This document shows positions 11,224-22,206 of a DNA stretch of 64,000 bases, piece by piece (within the stretch, counting starts at the first letter, position 1; each line of letters begins with the position of its first letter). The translations under genes were made by a program, and so were the position numbers. The notes beneath the pieces were generated by a model. It saw only the letters and a list, made by a program, of their open reading frames with translations. It was not told where the DNA came from and searched no databases. The DNA is from Diploscapter coronatus (Eukaryota > Nematoda > Chromadorea > Rhabditida > Rhabditidae): contig OZ038422.1 of NCBI GenBank assembly GCA_964036155.1, forward strand, positions 72,439,201 to 72,503,200. The letters are read 5' to 3'.

Positions 11224-11866
11224 ATTTTTACGTATGTTCATCTTATCAATATTCTTTAGTCATTGAATTTTATTTTTATTAATAAATTTTCAAGTAAATA
11301 TTTTTTCTTATAAAATGATGATTATTATTATGTGTTAACTGTCTGAGCTGTGAAAAGTGTTCAAGTAGACATCGCTCAATTAGATAATACACATGCATTG
11401 TTGTCACCATGCAATTATCTCAAACTATTGATAAATGGGTGTGTGGCGTTACGTACCAAAATATGGTTGGTTATGAAAAACATTAGGAAGTTTCTGTTCG
11501 ATAAATTTTCTTCGTGTAATAAATTACTCTTTAAACATATTTCATTGCATTGCTTAACTGTACACAAAACAACTTACGATATATCAGCATGAGCAATATA
11601 ATATGCACTTGTCAAAAGCATTCGAAAGTTAATTTGAGAAGTAAAATACTCCTAACTCTAGAGACCGCAAGTGATATTTTCGATATGAAGGCAGTTGTGA
11701 AAGTATTTTTCTCAAAATCTGATAGGTTAATCAGGCCCATAGCAAAAAACCGCATGAAAAACGGATCAGTGTAACCAAAGATATGAATTTCTGAAGATGA
11801 TATTCGAAAACCTCCTTTTTCTTACTATTTTTTTCGTCAATTGAAAAGCGTACCCTGTCTTTACAC

Positions 11867-11971
11867 GCAACAGAGCAAAAGCTATTTCAGAGGGAGAACG
11901 ACCTTGTAAGGACGTTTGTTTTAATTTCTTTTCCTATACTATTTCACAAAGTCACTAGTTTTCTGAGTTGC
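11867..11971. repeat. probable worn copy of the same hairpin family
   Basis: The right end, read inverted, is GCAACTCAGAAAACTAGTGAC, which fits the family terminus. The left arm near 11867 (GCAACAGAGCAAAAGCT) pairs only in part. The loop contains CCTATACTATTTC. The surrounding interval 11033-12090 has no gene that I can support. Confidence 0.35.
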
Positions 11972-12090
11972 TCCATTTATATTATTTATTGAAATTTATC
12001 TAGAATAAAAGATAAAAATTATTCCATCCACGCGTAGAAACAAATTCAATCAAATACAAATACGAAACTTTTCTGTAAATAATGAAAATT

Positions 12091-12883
12091 TCAATATTGG
12101 CAGTCGTCTGTTGATTCTCTAGCACTGCTCAAATTGGTGGCCTTCGAATTTGTTATCATTGCATTTGAAGACGATGTTATAATTGATGGAATGATAGATT
12201 TCTTCTTCAAGCCCAGAAGTCGAAGAACGCCTGTTCTTATTGTGCGGTTCAAGCTGATGTAGATTACTGCAGGAGCACCTAAATATTATTTTATAGTAAG
12301 TTTAGTTTTGTGGACCTTTCTTAGTTCTTACCATGCCCAGCCTGCCAAGTCATTTCAGCGACAATAATCAGCCACTCTGGAACGGGTATGAATTGCATCA
12401 ACACATAAATGACTGATGCTATCATATTGATCATGCACATTAGAGTCGACTGGATAAAAATCTAAGATTTCGAACTTATTTTCACGCACACGGATAATTT
12501 GAAACTATCCCTAAGAAAATGATAGTTAAAAACGGGGATGTGCGAAGTCCGTAAAATTGTGAACTTGACTCGACTTCAGACTTTAGACTTTTCCGAAAGT
12601 CTGACTTGGACTTGATTCAGACTTCATGATTTTTCAAAGTCCGAATTCAAGTCAAATTCACGATTTTACTGACTTCACACATTCCTGGTCAAAAGCAATA
12701 CACCTCTCATATTTACTGCTCTATACCATCTATCATACATTGTCTTTTATCAAACTATTGTTGAAAAGGAACGGATCGAAGAACCAAGCTTGATATTTCG
12801 AAGAATATATAATCCCGGGAGTGAAGAAGAAGAAGTAACTGCCGTACAGAATTGGAAATATCAGGATTATGTTGGTGCGATAT
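12091..12883 (-). pseudogene. truncated Srt-class chemoreceptor (GPCR) fragment
   Basis: Three minus-strand exons keep phase: 12739-12883, 12332-12449 and 12091-12278 (stop at 12091). They encode a transmembrane helix with ILYGSYFFFFTPGIIY and WFFDPF, a later helix (MIASVIYVLMQFIPVPEWL) and the terminal helix with PAVIYISLNRTIRTG plus a cytoplasmic tail. The WFFDP and P-x-x-Y-x-x-x-N-x-T-I-R patterns match nematode Srt receptors. Helices 1-4 are not found on the minus strand to 13700, and some 35 residues between the first and second exon are missing; that gap is filled by a fold-back element (12536-12685). I read it as a truncated pseudogene. An intact gene with distant upstream exons is less likely. 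Confidence 0.6.
12536..12685. repeat. fold-back element inserted in the Srt fragment
   Basis: The left half (GATGTGCGAAGTCCGTAAAA...) is closely matched by the reverse complement of the right half (...ACTGACTTCACACATTC), forming a near-complete 150-base hairpin rich in GACTT/AAGTC. It belongs to a different family from the GGCAACC hairpins. It lies where coding sequence for helix 6 of the Srt receptor would be expected. Confidence 0.75.
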
Positions 12884-13489
12884 CTGGAGATGATTTTTCC
12901 GTATGAGCAAAATGTTGATTATTATTCAAATAATAAATTTATCCATTTTATCACGGATATCCTAAATGCGGGAATATTTTCAGGGCTCGATAAACACCAA
13001 ATCTTTACAAATTTACCTATCCTTTACCTGCAAATGCTCTATCGCAACATAATCGAGTTTTATCGTTACGTAATACGAGTACCTAGGGCAAGCAGGTGTG
13101 TGTATATGTGTGGCTAATATTTTCAAAAATCTTGACTCTAAGAGAAATTGAGTCTCCATCACTCCAATCCAGAGAATATTTTACTAGCAGCTAGACTATA
13201 GGATCATGCGAGATAGATGCTAGCTAGCCTGACTTATGGCATGCACACCCAACTACTAGATGATCTACAAATAATGCTGGAAAATATAAGATCGTTTTCT
13301 GACAGTTTTCAATAAAAGTACGACTTCTCTATTCTGTCTGTATCTGTACTGCTTTATAATCTATTTCTGCTCTATTCTGCATTAGCCGGCCGTCGAAGGC
13401 GGTCGGTCTACACTAATTTTTCTTAGTTTCTGGCACTTGCCATTAGACAGTTGGTCCCAATTTCTCTTTTCAATGCCACTCGCCACATG

Positions 13490-14790
13490 TTCAGATTTAT
13501 TTTTCGCTATTAGTCTGTTTTCTATTTTTCTCTAAACCTCTGATTTCCCGATGATCTTTTTCGATTTTTGTTGTGTTTGATTCACTCGTCGGAGTTTTTC
13601 TTTCTCTGAAAACCATTTCTCTCATTTCGAAAATGTTCTGAATCTTTCGGCGTAGAATTTTATAAACATCTATTAAATCAGTTTTCATTCTGATCTGATT
13701 CAAGCTTTACTTCGTCTCTATTTTTATTTGGCATAGAACTTCAGATTGGTTTCAATATCAAGACGATTTTCTAGACTAACATCGTTAGAATTTTTGGAAC
13801 ATGAGATGAGATGATATTTCATTTGGAAACACGGTATAAGCTTATATCAAAAATGCCACTTAATGAAGCGCAGTTTCGTTCAATCTTTCAGTGGAGCCAT
13901 GATTCTGAATGGAATATATTGTCCATTCGTCATTTTTCTTTGAATCCATTCAGAGCCCTTGACGTACTACAGAGCAAACACTCCATTCCCCTTTTTCTTC
14001 TTGGCCAAGAAAATTTTCGATCGTCTGACTTCTATATCGCACCTCTATCAATCGTTTTTCGTCAATTCTTTCATCATGTTTATCGCGTTTTTTCATGAAA
14101 TAGGCCACTTTCCAATGTCGAATTCGTCGTCTATCACGCTTATAATGGATTTTTACTAAAAAATCTCAGAAAATTGTTTACCACCATCACATTTTGACCT
14201 CAAACTTATCAGTCAAAGCTTTATTCTTCTGCCTTCCTATCAGTATTCTCATAAAATTTGATTCAGCTCTCAGTTTGATCTAAGACTTACCAAAAATTAT
14301 AAATTTCCAAAGGCATATTTTATTCAGATTTCACCTTGGTCTCAAAATTCTCATCAAAGTTCAATTCTTTCGAATCAAATCAAAACAAAGCCAACTGCTT
14401 GAATTCTTGCGCGTTTACCTTGAAAACACTCGATTTCGTGCAATGATACGTATTTTCAAGCAACAAAAAATCTATTCTCCAAAACATTTCTTCCAATTCC
14501 TCCCACCGGAAATCGATATTTTCTTGATCTCGCGAGGATAAGCTCTTTCAATTTGCACATTTCTGGTCAAACGTCTTTTAAAATTCAATTTTCCATTTAG
14601 AATTGTTTCATTTTCTTTGAATATTTCCCATGACCTTCATCGTTTATACTTTTTTTCTTTCGATATTTACTTTTTTGTTTCTTCTAAAGTTCATGCTATT
14701 ATTTCTGAAACAAGTTAGATATGAACAAATTGTGTGTACTTTCCTACACTTCTGTTTTATAATGTCATGATTTCGGATCGTTCAAATTTT
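13490..14790. other. pyrimidine-rich tract with T-runs about 10 bases apart; no gene
   Basis: The plus strand is strongly T+C-rich, and short T-runs recur at close to one helical turn over more than 1 kb. This is the appearance of the periodic An/Tn clusters (PATCs) described in C. elegans. The tract ends at the start of the Cys-rich peptide gene. The interval 12884-13490 before it holds nothing that I can support. Confidence 0.4.
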
Positions 14791-14801
14791 CAGCTGAAAC
14801 A

Positions 14802-15397
14802 ATGTCGACCCAGTTTTTCTTGTGCCTCATTCTCCTGCTCGCTCTCGTGGCCGTGTCGGAATCGCTCGGCTGGTGTTCGTCGACTTGGGCCTGCGAGAAT
14901 GTGAAGTGCCGAGTAAGTGTATCACATTTTTGGCAACTAGAAAAATAGTTATTCGATATAGTTACATACGAGATTGTATGGGAAAAGAATCTCTGCCATA
15001 TCACCCCCTATACTATTTCATAGGTAACGAAGTAACGAACTATCCAAGTTGTCATTTTCGTCATAAATCAGAAGAATTTCTTCCAACACGCTATCCTCTA
15101 GTTTCTTCCTCAACAATCATCGTTTGCAAAAAAAAAGATTTTGTATCATACATAATCTTACGATGCAAATAGTTATATTCAAGAAGTCGAACCAGAGAGT
15201 TTCTACTCTCAAATAAATTTTATCAAAAATCAACACCCTAAGAAATTGTAATTTATCATTTAGCCGCTAGAATCCACTTCTTTACGTAAACCTTACAAAT
15301 TTCGCTAATTCTATCAATTTTCCAAATGCCAAATTTTCAGGGCTGCAAGACTGGAGCCTGCATCTTTGACGAGTGCGTCTGCACGTTTTGCTCCTAA
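14802..15397 (+). CDS. small secreted Cys-rich peptide (8 Cys), family not recognised
   Basis: Two exons are inferred, 14802-14912 and 15341-15397, joined in phase 0 to give 55 residues. The first 20 or so form a classic signal peptide ending near AVSES. The mature peptide (about 33 residues) holds eight cysteines in four C-x(3-6)-C style pairs, ending in CVCTFCS, and should be tightly disulfide-bonded. Such peptides serve in defence, signalling or as cuticle components in nematodes; the sequence does not say which. The ATG is 10 bases after a TTTTCAG acceptor. The intron contains hairpin copy C (14932-15053). Confidence 0.75.
14932..15053. repeat. fold-back hairpin element, copy C, inside an intron
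   Basis: Left end GGCAACTAGAAAAATAGTT pairs with the right end (inverted GACAACTTGGATAGTTCGTT). The loop contains CCCTATACTATTTC (motif 15010-15019). It occupies about a quarter of the single intron of the Cys-rich peptide gene. Confidence 0.65.
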
Positions 15398-16075
15398 TCA
15401 CCACTAATTATCGTCTAACTATCCAACGACTCAACTACTTATAACTCCATAACGACATAGCCACGATCCAATCTCACCTCATGTAATAGTTTTTAAATTA
15501 ATATTTTTTTTTTGTAAATTTTGCATTTTTCAATCAAATATCCCATAATTTCTTTATTTGCAATATTCAATTTAAAATTATGAATAAATTAATTCCACCA
15601 AAAAACTCGTCAAAATGTATGCACAAAATGTTGTTGGTATAATTTAGGAAAAATAGCAATTTGCTGTATTTTAAGAGTGAATGTTAGTAAGAACCAAAGT
15701 CGGTATAAAAAGGGGTCCGCAGATCTGGCTGATTTTCACGTATGTTGTACCTAACAATTTAAATTTACACATACTCAGTCAATTATCTTTTGATAATAAA
15801 AAATAAATACGAATGATATCGCACATCTTCTCAAGAAGAGAGGGATAGTGAATATAGTATCTTCAACAGTTATCTAAAAACAAACAGGAAATTACCCATA
15901 TCAATAAGAGAATACAGAAAATCTTACAAATTCGGAACCTGAAATTCTTGCAACTTTTTACATGCTGATTATAATTAATAACTCTCGAAAAGATGAATGG
16001 TAAAAATTTGCGAAATTTCTTAAAACAAGTTACGAAATTGTGAGATTTCCAAGTTTCCATATCATCAAAGATTAA
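15398..16075. other. 3' UTR and convergent intergenic DNA
   Basis: This stretch lies between a plus-strand and a minus-strand gene that converge. A polyadenylation signal (AATAAA) is near 15585. No other gene is seen. Confidence 0.5.
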
Positions 16076-16196
16076 TCAAAAGCCTCTATCTTTTTCCTCT
16101 GGAAATCCGTGTCCGTTGTTGTTCAGGGGTGCGGAAGGGTAAACTGGGGGAGGCTCGTATGAATTCTCCGGCGGTCCACCCAAACCTTCGACATCT

Positions 16197-18192
16197 TCAG
16201 CTACCGTGATCGTCTGCTGGGCAACAGCTGAAAATCCGATGTTAATAATTCCATCTCAAATTTCTTAATATCCAGGTGAACTTCCAGCCAGGAAGAATAA
16301 TTTTAGGTAAGGAAGTACAGAAGACAAAATTTTTCTATGAAAAAGTGATAGGTAAGTGTCTCGGAAACCAAGTTTTTTTAAAGAACTTTTTGCTTGCAGG
16401 TGGTACTCGAGGGAACCTGACTTAGCCTTTTCGTTCTAGTTCTCATCTTCTTAAAATTGTGTAAGAAATGAAACTCACCATTTTTTAACTTTCTCGACCA
16501 ACCAGATGAAGCAACAGCAATATTGCACAACGAAATAAGCCAAGCAGCACATTAATCCGAAGGTGTCAAACCAGCTGAAATGACATGAAATTAAAAAAAA
16601 AAAACATTTTAACGATGAGGAAATCTAATGAAGTATAAATTGGAAACACGAAATTACGAAATCCATTTTAAAAGGGGATCCTTTTAATAAGATTCCGTTT
16701 CTAAAAAATGCTCAAACCAAATTTTACCTAATTGGACAATCTCCGTCGCACGCGGTTTCGTATTCCTTATCGCAACACTGCATCCCGCAGCAAGCTTGAT
16801 CCCATTTGCATTGGAAGCTCATCTCTTTCACTCGAGTACCGTTTTCGAATTGAACCTGAAATTATTGAAAGTCGTAAGAAAAGATTCTAGTCATTTGAAA
16901 ATGTTATGGCTTGATCAAATGAAATGAAATTGATCAAAACTATAAACAATGTTTTAATCGGATGCTGATACCCTTTCCGAGATTTACAGCCTTTTTTCTC
17001 TGAAAATACCTGTCCAAAGTGTTCATCTTCCTTTGCATACGTTGTAAATTCGTCGTCCATCGGAGGCGCTGGCGGAATAGGCATGTTTCTCAGTCGCTCT
17101 CTTTCTTTTCGATCTTTCACCTAAAGATCAAATATCGAAGTATTGTGAACTCTATAATCAAGTATTCTTACTAATTTCTGTTTCGCTTCAAGGGCCTTAG
17201 CAAAGTCTTCTTTGGAATCACTTATATTCAAGTAGCTATTGTCCTTCTTGATATACGTTCCATCTATCATCAGTTCCTTCCACTCCTTGTCCCACAACTC
17301 ATTCTTTCGTCTGACCGCATCGTCGTGAGCTTTCTGTTGCTTCTTCCTTTCCTCAAAGTTGATGTCGAACACGAAGCGGCACGTCTTCATACTTTGATTT
17401 GCTAAAAATATTTTAAGATACTTGTGTGTGTGTCACAGAATGAGGATATGCATTTTCTTCAATTTGGATATGTCACGATAAGGCAAAATGTAATATAGAA
17501 ATGGGAATGGTTGGGTAACGTTTTCTCATTTTGCACACTTTTCGACCGGAACACGACGTGCATGACAAGTAAAAAATTACAAATGTGAAAATTCCCTCTA
17601 CTATTCCCACGTACTCTCTCGCCACTCTAACACATCCATAATAAATAAATGCACTTTTCCATCTCGATATTTCGGTATTTTTATTCAAATTATCCACCTG
17701 CTGATGATCCGGATGATCCAGTATGGTAGTGATAATAATTTGGACCCCAGTAGTAATAGTAACCTGAGTGAGTGAAATACGGATTCCGCCCTTTGATAAT
17801 GTACGTGTTCGTCGTGGTTCTGGTGAGAATCTTAGAATTTGGCGAGAAGACATTGCTTTTCACTTGGCTCGTGTATTGCCTGTTCACACTGGAATACATT
17901 CGAGGAAATTTTGAATAATTGATTAAGAAATGACTTACGTAACCGGAATCTGTCGTTGGTAGGATCTTCCACCACCAGTGAAAGAGAACCCTCCTCCACT
18001 CCCGCTTCCTCCCGATGAACTGCTAGAACCCCAGCCCCGAGATGAACTACCTCTTGACGATGATTTGCCTCGACCAATACCTTCAAACTTTATTGTCAAT
18101 TTGTTTTCTCATCAAAACGACTTACTAAATCCACGTCTCGGCAAAGCAACTTGTATCAGCCACGGCCATAGAAAAATGACGATCAGTTGCAT
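16197..18192 (-). CDS. CX-module single-pass membrane protein
   Basis: Eight minus-strand exons: 18126-18192, 17939-18080, 17698-17888, 17172-17401, 17010-17120, 16728-16855, 16479-16574 and 16197-16227, about 331 residues. A signal peptide is followed by a Ser/Gly-rich segment, then the nematode CX module: the aromatic YYYYWGPNYYHYH motif, KTCRFVFDI, a charged probably helical insert with PIPPAPP, and the Cys core FQCKWDQACCGMQCCDKEYE. A membrane helix (LAYFVVQYCCCFIWLV) follows. Phases agree through exon 7. Splicing exon 7 to exon 8 as phased gives a short CCCPADDHGS tail ending at 16197; another frame of exon 8 stays open to 16076 and encodes a PPxY-containing tail (YEPPPVYPSAP), which would need an unseen micro-exon. 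CX proteins are nematode-specific with little known of their function. Confidence 0.75.
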
Positions 18193-18779
18193 GAAGTGCA
18201 AGCTCAGAAAGTAGAGATTTCCAGAACAAAAGTGTGAGTCTGGAGAAATCTCATATGTCCGTTGAAAGATAATGAACAGATATCGTTCAGAGAAGATGAC
18301 CGTTTTAAACCAACTTTGATTTCAATTTTCAAACATTATTTCAGATTAACTTTAAACGAAGAATAGATGCTCCAAAATATGAAGTATAAATGAAAACATT
18401 GATAAAAAAATATTTTTCAAAAGAAAATAATTTCGTTCAATCGAATTCGGAATGATGATATTCAAAAAATAGAAGTGCTTTAGCGAAGCATTTCTATCCG
18501 CCAATTTTGAAAACGAATTCTTGCCCGAGGAACGTTTGCGAGACGGGAAAGGCAAATGTCGATTTGGCCAGAGGAATAGATTTCAGGTTAGCTTTTCTTT
18601 TTTTACTGAGCCAGAAATGGGTGCATTGACGTGAGAAAGAGGGGAGAACGCAATGAAAGATAGAGTTACAAGAAAATTGCTTACGACAATGAATAATGTG
18701 AAATAAGTAACAACAACAATAAGATTCATGAACGATTTCTGTCCATCGCACGAATACCAATGACGGTCGGAAAAGATTT

Positions 18780-18970
18780 GAGTAAGGATGCGTCCAAAGT
18801 CGGCTCGAGCCAGAGCTCATATGGGCTTAGCACGAAGTAGTGAAGGAATGAAGAGAGAAAAGAAAGGGAGCTGTGTCTGCCGGCTCGAAACCTTTTCCCC
18901 TCTCGCCATCGCACGCTCTCTCGTGCTCGAAAAGTGCAAGACGCAGAGGGGAGAGAAGGAATTGAAAAGA
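18780..18970. promoter_or_regulatory. G+C-rich, promoter-like patch
   Basis: A patch with CGCACGCTCTCTCG and GACGCAGAGGGG stands out in AT-rich DNA about 0.6 kb upstream of the minus-strand CX gene. A CTGCGTCTC-type motif is frequent in C. elegans promoters, and further copies or near copies occur at about 20621 and 21015. No transcript evidence is available. The rest of 18193-19026 shows no gene. Confidence 0.25.
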
Positions 18971-19026
18971 AAAAGGAGCCAATGAAAAGAAAAAGGGCCC
19001 GTTCATACTTAGTTGCAATGCAACTA

Positions 19027-19959
19027 CAGGGTGGCACACAATTATGGCAACCCATTGCTCATTGAATAAATACCATACGGATCGGTATTTTGGGCTAGAA
19101 TTTTCACGGATATATTCTGTGGATAGTTCATCACAAAATATTATTAGAAGTGATTTTTGAAACAACTTCCCAATTTTACACTAGCGCGACAAAACTTAAA
19201 AATTATTTTGACGCGGCACGATGTATTTATCCTCATATAATATTTTTTTCTTAACTTATTGATGCTCCATATAACTTCAAATTTAGCCTAGATAATGCTG
19301 AGGTTATGAGCTTCAAGATATGTAAGTTTAAGCCCAATAAATAAATTCCATACGGAACATCAGGCTCAGATTTTTTATGGACTATTTGAGATATTGCATT
19401 TTTCGGCTCTTTTTAATATCATGGAATGCGAATTTTATTCGCCTTTTTAATATAAATCACAGATAATTCTGGATTTTTAACAAATCAACTCCCCCAATGG
19501 ATGCAGGATTTGTGAATGTATAATTATTTCAATCGCTTTTTAGTTTTGGTGCCAGCGGTACCCTCGAACTTAAGTTACCTATGGCACGCAGCCCTTCTTG
19601 GCGTCGAAGCAATCTCCTACATCCAAATATCGCTATGACTCGAATTTTTAAATTGAAATTAGTGTTAACTGACCCAGAGACTATAATCCACTAAGATTTA
19701 TTGGTTGGGTATGGGCACTTTCCAGAAAAAAAATTGCCAAACATATGGGCAATTTTTGCGTATAACGTTAACAGTTGCAGTATCGAATCAAAAATTTAAA
19801 TTCATCTACGGTAAGCGTTTTTTCTGGGAAGTTTTTTTCTTGAATCTATGACACATTAGGTCTAATGAATTCAAAAATATAACAAAAATTAATATAGAGC
19901 CTTTCATTATAAAATTACTCCTGCTTGAAAATGAGTTGCCATAATTGTGTGCCACCCTG
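19027..19959. mobile_element. non-autonomous Tc1/mariner element with TA target duplication
   Basis: The ends are identical for about 25 bases: CAGGGTGGCACACAATTATG, continuing GCAA, at 19027-19051 and inverted at 19935-19959. Each end is flanked by TA, the target duplication of Tc1/mariner elements. The 933-base interior has no transposase frame. Identical ends suggest a fairly recent insertion. Confidence 0.85.
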
Positions 19960-21260
19960 TAGCCGTAATTATCATAAAAATCGTTGTCATTGATATCCTT
20001 ATTTAGATATTTGGAACGTTTTTAACGGTCATTATTAGCGCGATTGGATCATGGAATAACTTTTATAGTATGTTTTAGTAATACGCAAACTTAGCTCGAT
20101 AAAATGGATTTTACTATCACTCATGCATAAAATTATTCTAAATCTATGATTCAGGAACTAAGCCTAAAATGAATGACATTGAAGAAGATGAGAATAAGCG
20201 GCAGCTAGTATTGATAATATATAATGTCACAATCTGGATATTCACAGGATATAAGGCAAATTTTAAAAATATCATAATTATCAATTCTTCAGTGCTTATT
20301 ATATCGACTATTTTGATCTACAAAATCTGGAGAAAATCCCGTCAATATACCATGATTTAAACTGGAAATAATGCATAATCGAAAAATATGTTTATCATAA
20401 AATCATAAGGCTTCCTGTTTTAAGTGCGAGATATTTTGGGTTTCATTAAACTTCTTGCCGTATTGTGTCAATTCATCATCGAGTGTTTTACCTGAAAATG
20501 TCTGTGAAGATCAATACATTTGTTTTTCCGAAAGTTCAAACCTCATTGAAACAACGCTGTTTATTTGTTTTTTGCCAATAGTCTCTCTCAGCAGTGTTTT
20601 TTTTTATAGAGCGCTGTTCTGCGTCTCTGCCAATCCCAAGATGAGAAATAGCATAGAAAAAAAAACCCTAGTCAATTAACGCTATTTCATTGGAACTCAT
20701 TTGGTTTGTGCGTTTTTTTACAATAGGAGCTTCTTTCTGATTCATTCAATTCTGGCTTTTGTCGAAATTGTAGTTATCAATTGTGGAAAGGTATTAAATT
20801 AAAATGCAGGTAATTAGCATTGATTTACTTCCAGTTCTAATGAAATGATACTCCAGGAATCCCGCTGCTGTTGCTGTACTTCAAGGGCAATTTTTGCTAT
20901 TATGTTAACCTCTGTCCTATGATGTATTATGAACTGTGAGGAAGTAGATATTGCACATTTTTACATCTCTCCCCTCCTAGGTTCAACCCCCTCGAGATAG
21001 TATGCGCTCTGAAGAGACGGAGGAGATAGCAAAGAAAAGAGAAGGGGCGGGACGTGCGCAAAAGCGAGTTGCAAAGAGTGTGCAGTATCTACTTTCTTAC
21101 AGTCGATAATAATTGGTAATGAATTGTAGATTAAATGAAAAAGTGCTCAGTTCAAATCCGAATCGATTATTTTTTTGTTACAAAGAATAATTTTCAGCAT
21201 TGTCTTCTCATCTATCTTTTACTTTCCCTTTCGGTATTTTCTCTCGTATTCCTTTTGAAT
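19960..21260. other. intergenic; no gene supported
   Basis: Two short open frames occur (20169-20360, with one hydrophobic stretch; and about 20455-20679, with a few cysteines) but neither has convincing splice partners or recognisable similarity. A G+C-rich patch at about 20985-21090 may be part of a promoter for the small gene at 21402. Confidence 0.35.
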
Positions 21261-21348
21261 CGGCTCATAGAAAAGACACCAGTTCTTTTTCTTCTCTTGC
21301 TTCCCTATACTATTTCTTAGAGAAACCGGTGTCTTTCTGTAGGAGCCG
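21261..21348. ncRNA. 88-base hairpin, miRNA-precursor-like or fold-back repeat
   Basis: CGGCTCATAGAAAAGACACC at the left pairs almost perfectly with the right arm (inverted CGGCTCCTACAGAAAGACAC), making a stem of about 26 pairs around a pyrimidine-rich loop of about 34 bases. The loop holds CCCTATACTATTTC. The size suits a miRNA precursor. The shared loop motif with the fold-back elements instead suggests a transposon-derived hairpin. Confidence 0.4.
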
Positions 21349-21401
21349 CCACAGCCCTATTACTTTATACATAAATTGTCTACATCGTGATAAATGAACG
21401 G

Positions 21402-21896
21402 ATGCCAGAGAAGTGCACTAAAAATGAAGGAAAACCGTTTGCAGGATTAGACCTGAAGAGAGCGTTGGCTGACGCTAAGAAGTTCAATACCTTGAGGGGT
21501 GAGGTTCGGAAGGCGGAGCTGAACAAACTGGTACTCGTTCTGGAAAAGTACCTCAAGTTCGTTTTCTATCATTTTCTTGGAGATTACGGGGATTTTTTTT
21601 TCTAAGTGTCACGTGAAATCTCACCCGAACTTCGTATGTACTGGCTTAGTTCATACGATCCCTGCATCCATTTTTTCACCTTTTGGAAATTCCAAGATCA
21701 GTAATTCAAGCATCATTCTGATTTCTCTCAAAGTCTCGCAAGAAGTTCTTTTGTGGTTTGATCAAGAGATTAAGACCTTTTCATACAATTTAACAATCTA
21801 AATATTTGATTTTTCAGGTGTGTGATTGTGTGGCGGGAAGCGAAGTTCGTCTATCTTCTCGTGGTGCTTCCTGGATATCCCTCAAAGGATAGCTGA
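21402..21896 (+). CDS. possible small protein gene, 74 residues
   Basis: Exon 21402-21547 encodes a Lys/Leu-rich, probably helical segment (RGEVRKAELNKLVLVLEK). Joined in phase to 21818-21896 behind a TTTTTCAG acceptor it continues CVIVWREAKFVYLLVVLPGY and stops at 21896. The donor (GTACCT) is weak; reading through it gives a different end at 21605. No signal peptide is present and no family was recognised. Raised G+C and absence of stops over both exons are the main support. Confidence 0.35.
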
Positions 21897-22166
21897 ATGA
21901 TGGACGACAATTTTATCTATGAAAATCTCGATATATTTATTCTCATTCTATTTGAAATTTGAAATAGACAATAAATCATGTATTTAACTAATAAATGAAT
22001 AGGTCAAAACTTAAAGAAATTTTCATAACCATGCATGCTCTAACATGTTCATCTTTGCATTTATTTATCTCCCAGATAAAATTACGAAAAATCCTATAAT
22101 GAAGATGCATAAATTAAGGGCGTTGTTTCCCATCGTTAAAGAAAATGGTATTGTGATCAGAGATGT

Positions 22167-22206
22167 ACGGACCCGGACCCAGACATTAATTAATGTTCGG
22201 GTCCGT
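22167..22206. repeat. short palindrome with CGGACCCGGACC arms
   Basis: ACGGACCCGGACCCAGACAT is followed by its near reverse complement around an ATTAATTAAT centre. It is the only structured item found in the intergenic stretch 21897-23406. Confidence 0.6.

Noticed and set aside
18494..18820. Minus-strand frame ending in FVFKIGG
   Set aside because: The tail looks coding-like, but no acceptor or upstream exon with signal could be joined to it.
20982..20998. B-box-like GGTTCAACCCC
   Set aside because: No A box or acceptor stem could be matched upstream.
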